DNA of 6,216 nucleotides from Actinomycetota bacterium (lineage in GTDB: Bacteria; Actinomycetota; Actinomycetes; S36-B12): assembly GCA_947499275.1 (NCBI GenBank), contig CANMNM010000089.1, positions 1 to 6,216 on the forward strand. Reading direction: 5' to 3'. Made by a program: the position numbers and the translations under genes. A model generated the notes under the pieces. That model saw nothing but the letters and a program-made list of their open reading frames with translations, did no database searches and was not told the DNA's origin. The number at the start of each line of letters is the position of its first letter. Positions within the stretch are counted from its first letter, which is position 1. This document shows, piece after piece, positions 1 through 3,942 of the stretch.

Positions 1-891
1 CAGTTCAGCAGCCATTTGATTTCGTGCTTCGGTGATTTGCGCGACTCGGTCGAGTGACTCACTAGCAAAACTCAATGCCGCAATCGCGGCCGCCTGCGAG
101 ATGGCCGAAAGGTGATACGGCAAACGCACCAATTTAAGTGCCTGAACAATCTCGCTACTACTTGTAGCGCAGTATCCAAGGCGCCCGCCCGCATAACCAA
201 ATGCTTTGCTCATAGTTCGCGAGACAACAATATTCGGATACGAATCAAGCAAGGTGAGTGCAGTTGCCCCTCTATCGCCACGGAATTCGGCATACGCTTC
301 GTCGACCACAACCAGGGCGCCATTTGCTTGAGCAACTCTCGAGATCTCTTCTATTTCAGCCAACGTGATTGATGTCCCTGTCGGATTATTTGGCGAGGTG
401 AGGATTACCAGATTGGGCCTGTGCTCGGCTACAGCTTCAATCGCTGCCGCGAGGTCAATGGTGAAATCAGATCGCCGCGGCACTGACACCATTTTGGTAA
501 AAGAATCACGGGCATATTCGGGATACATCGAATATGTGGGGTCAAAAGTCAATGCTTGTGTCCCAGGTCCACCAAATGCGCCAAATAACTGGGCCATAAT
601 TTCATTCGAACCGTTGGCTGCCCATATCCGCTCAACATTTACCTTTACTCCGGATTCGACATCCAGATAAGTCGCCAACGCTGCACGTAGGTCCACCGCG
701 TCACGGTCCGGGTATCTGTTAATTCCGCGCGCTGCGACTGCGACAGCCTGTGAAATTGCCGCCACCACCGCATCACTTGGCGGGTATGGATTCTCATTGA
801 CATTGAGTCGAACAGGTACGTAATCATGGGGGGCGCCATAAGGCATTTGGCCAACGAGATCCGGCCGTAAAGGTAATTCAAACTCGCTCAC
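1..891 (-). CDS. hisC: Histidinol-phosphate aminotransferase HisC (3' end cut by the window edge)
   Basis: This PLP-dependent class I/II aminotransferase converts imidazole acetol-phosphate and glutamate to histidinol phosphate and 2-oxoglutarate in cytosolic histidine synthesis. Translating from GTG at 891 gives 297 residues with no stop up to the left edge; the family is usually about 350-370 residues, so some 60-70 C-terminal residues, including the late substrate-binding arginine, lie outside. Visible hallmarks are an N-terminal NENPYPPS stretch (about 32-39), RYPD (59-62), SPNNPTG (166-172), VVVDEAYAEF with Asp197 (pyridine-nitrogen partner) and Tyr200, SRTMSKAFG with the Schiff-base Lys229, and GGRLGY with Arg237. 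The GTG start overlaps the hisD stop as GTGA. No Shine-Dalgarno sequence precedes it, so translation is probably coupled to hisD. Nothing is broken in the visible part. Identification is secure from motifs and operon position; other aminotransferases of the fold are unlikely directly after hisD. Confidence 0.96.
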   Translation of the reverse strand, partial: MSEFELPLRPDLVGQMPYGAPHDYVPVRLNVNENPYPPSDAVVAAISQAVAVAARGINRYPDRDAVDLRAALATYLDVESGVKVNVERIWAANGSNEIMAQLFGAFGGPGTQALTFDPTYSMYPEYARDSFTKMVSVPRRSDFTIDLAAAIEAVAEHRPNLVILTSPNNPTGTSITLAEIEEISRVAQANGALVVVDEAYAEFRGDRGATALTLLDSYPNIVVSRTMSKAFGYAGGRLGYCATSSSEIVQALKLVRLPYHLSAISQAAAIAALSFASESLDRVAQITEARNQMAAEL

Positions 892-2213
892 TGTTGTATC
901 CGCACGGTGATCGCCTGCCCGTGTGCCGGCAAGTCCTCAGCACTAGAAAGCGCGAGAACGTGGGGAGCAACCTCGACCAAGGCTTGCTGAGAATATTCAA
1001 TAATGTGAATTCCCCGCAGAAAAGTTTGAACCGATAAGCCTGAGGAGTGCTTGGCCGATCCAGCTGTCGGCAAAACATGGTTGGATCCCGCGCAGTAATC
1101 ACCAAGTGAGACGGGAGCGTAAGTACCGACAAAAATTGCACCCGCATGCTTGACCCTGCGAGCAACTTCTCGGGCATTCTCGACATGAATTTCCAAATGC
1201 TCAGCTGCGTAGGCATCGACAAAGGCCAAACCTTGCTCGAGGTCGGCGACCAGGACAATAGCGCTTTGTACTCCTCGAAGCGCGGTCTCAATGCGCTCTG
1301 AGTGCTTGGTCATAGGAACCTGTTGCGCAAGTGATTCCTCAACCGCGTTGGCCAATTCCTCACTGTCGGTCACTAAGACCGCGGCCGCGAGTTCATCATG
1401 TTCGGCCTGACTAATCAGATCGGCGGCTACGTGAGTGGGGTCAGCGGTGTGATCGGCCAAAATCAGGATCTCAGTCGGCCCCGCTTCAGAATCAATACCA
1501 ATGATTCCCTGCAAGGCGCGCTTGGCCGCAGTCACATATATGTTTCCCGGACCGGTCACTAAATCGACCGGTGGGCACTCCCCCTCGGGCAGTTGCACTC
1601 CATAGGCCAACATGGCGACTGCTTGTGCACCACCAACGGCATAAACCTCGGTGATACCCAGAAGGTGCGCGGCGGCCATGATGACCGGGTGTGGCCAACC
1701 GCCCCAATCTTTCTGCGGCGGCGAGACGAGAGCAATCGATCCCACCCCCGCGATTTGAGCAGGGACAACATTCATAATGACACTGCTGGGATAGACAGCC
1801 TGGCCACCGGGAACATAAAGTCCCACTCGATCGACGGGAATCCAACGCTCAGTGACCGTTCCACCATCAACAACTTCGGTGACCGTTTCGCCTCGAACCT
1901 GGTCCAAATGCACAATTCGGGTTCGACGAATCGATTCAAGCAATGCCTCCCGCACGGCGGGGTCAAGATTGGCGGCAGCATTTTCCAGTTCTGCTATGGG
2001 CACTCGCAGTGAAGGCGGTGCAACACCGTCAAGCGTCTGTGACCACCGCGCAACGGCCTCGGCACCATTTTCCTGAACATCTTTCAAGATGGGGGCAATA
2101 ATTACCCCGGCGTCGTCAACATTAGTGGCTGCTCGAGGCACCATATTTGTTACAGAGTTTTTCACGGAATCGCCAACAACACCATTCTCGCGCAGATCGA
2201 TGAGCCGAATCAT
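888..2213 (-). CDS. hisD: Histidinol dehydrogenase HisD
   Basis: HisD catalyses the last two steps of histidine synthesis, the NAD-dependent four-electron oxidation of L-histidinol to L-histidine via histidinal, as a zinc-dependent cytosolic homodimer. The ATG at 2213 gives 441 residues (MIRLIDLREN...), the usual family length. Zinc ligands by family alignment are Gln269 and His272 (in SQAEH), Asp372 (in LGDYCAGSNHVLPT) and His431 (in LPAHGQAITVR). The catalytic Glu338-His339 pair sits in AAEHLEIHV. The VDRVGLYVPGG block (about 127-137) and GPGNIYVTAAKR (221-232) are also typical. The frame stays open upstream to 2471, but those 86 extra residues are not HisD-like and are antisense to the divergent LON gene, so the start at 2213 is preferred. 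There is no Shine-Dalgarno sequence; a TAAACT box lies 7 nt before the ATG, suggesting a leaderless mRNA. It is first in a hisD-hisC unit and overlaps hisC by 4 nt. Confidence 0.98.
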   Translation of the reverse strand: MIRLIDLRENGVVGDSVKNSVTNMVPRAATNVDDAGVIIAPILKDVQENGAEAVARWSQTLDGVAPPSLRVPIAELENAAANLDPAVREALLESIRRTRIVHLDQVRGETVTEVVDGGTVTERWIPVDRVGLYVPGGQAVYPSSVIMNVVPAQIAGVGSIALVSPPQKDWGGWPHPVIMAAAHLLGITEVYAVGGAQAVAMLAYGVQLPEGECPPVDLVTGPGNIYVTAAKRALQGIIGIDSEAGPTEILILADHTADPTHVAADLISQAEHDELAAAVLVTDSEELANAVEESLAQQVPMTKHSERIETALRGVQSAIVLVADLEQGLAFVDAYAAEHLEIHVENAREVARRVKHAGAIFVGTYAPVSLGDYCAGSNHVLPTAGSAKHSSGLSVQTFLRGIHIIEYSQQALVEVAPHVLALSSAEDLPAHGQAITVRIQQ

Positions 2214-2220
2214 GTATGGC

Positions 2221-2226
2221 AGTTTA
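2221..2226 (-). promoter_or_regulatory. Putative -10 box of hisD (leaderless)
   Basis: Read on the minus strand this is TAAACT, matching TAnnnT, followed by 7 nt (GCCATAC) and then the hisD ATG. That spacing would put the transcription start at or next to the start codon, the arrangement of leaderless actinobacterial mRNAs. No clear TTGACA-like -35 element is seen 16-19 nt further upstream. The call rests on motif and spacing only. Confidence 0.5.
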
Positions 2227-2230
2227 GTCT
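2225..2230 (+). promoter_or_regulatory. Putative -10 box of the LON-domain gene (leaderless)
   Basis: TAGTCT matches TAnnnT and is followed by 6 nt and then the GTG at 2237. It shares two base pairs (2225-2226) with the proposed hisD -10 box on the other strand. If the gene instead starts at GTG 2231, this box would abut the start codon and could not serve a leaderless transcript. No convincing -35 element or Shine-Dalgarno sequence is visible. Confidence 0.4.
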
Positions 2231-2236
2231 GTGCCG

Positions 2237-2917
2237 GTGAGTTCCCATATCCCGCTCTTTCCACTAAACACGATTCTGGTGCCGGGTCTGGTCCTCCCAC
2301 TACACATTTTCGAACCCCGCTATCGATTGATGGTCCAAGAACTGCTGGAAATTCCCGATGAAGAGGAGCGCGAATTTGGAATTGTGGCCGTTCGCGACGG
2401 GCACGATATTTCATCAAATGGCATTGCTGCCCTACACCCGGTAGGCACTTCAACAATTCTCCGTGAGGCAAATGTCCATGAAGATGGTCGATACGATGTA
2501 GTTACCACAGGCTCGCGTCGATTTCGGATTGTGTCATTGGATACCAGCGCCCCACTTTTGCGTGCTGAGGTGGAATGGCTGCCCGAACCTAAACCTGAGC
2601 AAACGGATCAACTCACACTGCTCACCCAGAAGGCACTCCAAGATTTTTCGGACTATCGCATTGCTCTTTCAGGGGAATTCGATAGCGATTTTTCACTGTT
2701 TGAAGAGTTTCCCGCCGATCCAACCGTCGTTTCATTTCTCTTGACCGCAGCGATTCTCCTACCCACAGCCGAGCGTCAGGAACTTCTGGCAGCGGAGGAC
2801 ACACCAAGTCGCCTAACACTCATTAGGACCCTTCTCAAGCGTGAAACGGGGCTCATTACTCATCTTGGTGCACTGCCAGCTGTCGACCTGTTACAAAATC
2901 AAGCCTCGCTTAATTGA
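2237..2917 (+). CDS. Stand-alone LON substrate-binding-domain protein
   Basis: This soluble protein of about 226 residues carries the N-terminal (substrate-binding) domain of Lon proteases without the AAA+ ATPase or the Ser-Lys protease domain. The N-terminus shows the family signature: an IPLFPLNTILVPG strand-turn, then LPLHIFEPRYRLMV, then EFGIVAV, a VGTSTILRE strand and a GRYDVVTTGSRRFRI segment. These fill roughly the first 120 residues. The rest (about 125-226) looks mostly helical, with acidic and leucine-rich stretches. No signal peptide or membrane segment is visible. Two GTG codons could start it, at 2231 and 2237. I chose 2237 because a TAGTCT box sits 6 nt before it, but the longer 228-residue form is possible. 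It is divergent from hisD with a gap of about 20 nt and is followed 21 nt later by ybaK. The biochemical role of these short LON-domain proteins is not known to me; peptide or substrate recognition is a guess from the domain name. Confidence 0.88.
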   Translation: MSSHIPLFPLNTILVPGLVLPLHIFEPRYRLMVQELLEIPDEEEREFGIVAVRDGHDISSNGIAALHPVGTSTILREANVHEDGRYDVVTTGSRRFRIVSLDTSAPLLRAEVEWLPEPKPEQTDQLTLLTQKALQDFSDYRIALSGEFDSDFSLFEEFPADPTVVSFLLTAAILLPTAERQELLAAEDTPSRLTLIRTLLKRETGLITHLGALPAVDLLQNQASLN

Positions 2918-2925
2918 TGAGCATT

Positions 2926-2931
2926 TACACT
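2926..2931 (+). promoter_or_regulatory. Putative -10 box of ybaK (leaderless)
   Basis: TACACT matches TAnnnT and is followed by 7 nt (TAGGGCC) and the ybaK GTG at 2939. The AGGG just before the start is only 2 nt from the GTG, too close to act well as a Shine-Dalgarno sequence. A promoter in this 21-nt gap would let ybaK be transcribed separately from the LON gene. No -35 element is evident, which leaves the call tentative. Confidence 0.45.
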
Positions 2932-2938
2932 TAGGGCC

Positions 2939-3409
2939 GTGGCAATTACTCCGGCAACACTCGCCCTTGATTCACTCGGTATTTCGTACACACTCCACAA
3001 ATATGACAGCGTTGCCGGGTCAGGGTTTGGCAAAGAGGCAGCCGACAGTATGAATCTTGATGAAAACCAGGTATTCAAGACCATAATTTTTGGAGATAAA
3101 AATATTGCAGCCGTTGGCATTGCCCCAGTCTCACGAAAAATTAGTACGAAAAAGCTTGCCGCCGCGGTGGGCCAGCGTTCACTTGAGCCAATGGATGCAG
3201 CGCTTGCCCAACGCCTGACCGGCTATGTGGTCGGCGGTATCAGCCCATTCGGTCAAAAAAAGGTACTCACAACAGTGATTGACTCAAGCGCACAACTATT
3301 TGAGAAAATCTACGTCAGCGGGGGCCGCCGCGGCCTTGAAATTTGCATCTCTCCGACTGACCTAATCAGTGTCCTGGGCGCGATCAGTACAGAGATTCAG
3401 GCAGGGTGA
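2939..3409 (+). CDS. ybaK: Cys-tRNA(Pro)/Cys-tRNA(Cys) deacylase, YbaK/EbsC family
   Basis: YbaK is a free-standing editing domain that hydrolyses Cys mischarged onto tRNA(Pro) by prolyl-tRNA synthetase, protecting proline codons from cysteine; it acts in the cytosol, probably with the synthetase. The 156-residue product matches E. coli YbaK along its length as I remember that sequence: TPATLALDSLGISYTLHKY at the N-terminus, QVFKTIIF with Lys47 at the position of the key E. coli lysine (K46), APVSRKISTKKLAAAVG in the middle, TGYVVGGISPFGQKK (94-108, the editing-pocket signature with Ser102 and its glycines), and IYVSGGRRGLEI near the end. The length is normal and all signature residues are present. 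The start is GTG at 2939, without a useful Shine-Dalgarno sequence. It lies 21 nt after the LON-domain gene, and its 3' end overlaps the convergent membrane-protein gene by 13 nt. A related ProX-type or other tRNA-editing specificity cannot be excluded, but the GGISPFGQKK form favours YbaK. Confidence 0.93.
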   Translation: MAITPATLALDSLGISYTLHKYDSVAGSGFGKEAADSMNLDENQVFKTIIFGDKNIAAVGIAPVSRKISTKKLAAAVGQRSLEPMDAALAQRLTGYVVGGISPFGQKKVLTTVIDSSAQLFEKIYVSGGRRGLEICISPTDLISVLGAISTEIQAG

Positions 3410-3942
3410 TTCTTCACTCGTCTTTTCTGGGCTAAGAAGTCGCCGATCGCCATAATCAAAATCACCAGACTTGACCCAAGAGACCACATCAAAAACATTG
3501 CCGGCAATGTAACTTCAAGCGGGGCGTCAACCACGGTTGATTCGGGAATCTCCAAACTTGCCAAGTCGACAAAACCCAGATGCGAACCCACCCACCACAT
3601 TGCACAAGTACCAACAACCGCAGATGCCAATGCGGCGATCAGAGAAGCCAGCAAATGTTCACGCCGCATGGACACCAATCCGATTGCCATTAAAACACCG
3701 GCGGTTGCACCAATTGCCCCGAACGCAATATTTGCGGCAAAATATTCTTGGGGTTGAAAATTTTCCGGAAAGACCCGGTCAGGGGTCACTACGACCGAGA
3801 CACGCGGCGCTAGCGCCCACCACATGACACCCAGTGCAGCGCCTGATAGTCCGCCTGCAATAACGCCCGTGATGAACACTGTTATTGCTTTACGCCTTCG
3901 GCCTGGCGTTACACCTGCGTTGTCGATTACTAAATCAGACAT
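3397..3942 (-). CDS. Small membrane protein with four predicted helices, DUF2567-like
   Basis: The product is 181 residues and its function is unknown. After a short polar N-terminus containing an RRRK patch (15-18), four hydrophobic segments are visible: about 19-45, 68-91, 97-123 and 146-171. A loop at about 46-67 (PRVSVVVTPDRVF...) lies between helices 1 and 2 and a second at about 124-145 between helices 3 and 4. By the positive-inside rule, the basic patches near 15-18, 93-94 and 173-177 suggest that both ends are cytoplasmic. Size, topology and location beside dnaE resemble the DUF2567 family of actinobacteria, as I recall it; no search was possible. The ATG at 3942 is preferred: AGG lies 6 nt upstream, and the longer frame back to 4122 is entirely inside dnaE and not membrane-like. 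The start overlaps the dnaE end by 13 nt, suggesting co-transcription and translational coupling. The 3' end overlaps convergent ybaK by 13 nt. Confidence 0.82.
   Translation of the reverse strand: MSDLVIDNAGVTPGRRRKAITVFITGVIAGGLSGAALGVMWWALAPRVSVVVTPDRVFPENFQPQEYFAANIAFGAIGATAGVLMAIGLVSMRREHLLASLIAALASAVVGTCAMWWVGSHLGFVDLASLEIPESTVVDAPLEVTLPAMFLMWSLGSSLVILIMAIGDFLAQKRRVKNHPA

Noticed and set aside
112..881. Small open frames opposite or out of frame with hisC (112-372 and 365-670 on plus, 645-881 on minus)
   Set aside because: They are shadows of the continuous hisC frame, which has all PLP-aminotransferase motifs; their translations show no recognisable family features.
2214..2471. 86-residue N-terminal extension of hisD (frame open back to an ATG at 2471)
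   Set aside because: The extra residues do not resemble HisD, normal HisD length is reached from 2213, and the stretch is antisense to the convincing LON-domain gene.
2237..2917. Calling this gene a Lon protease
   Set aside because: Only the N-terminal LON domain is present. There are no Walker A/B motifs and no Ser-Lys protease domain, and the product is far too short.
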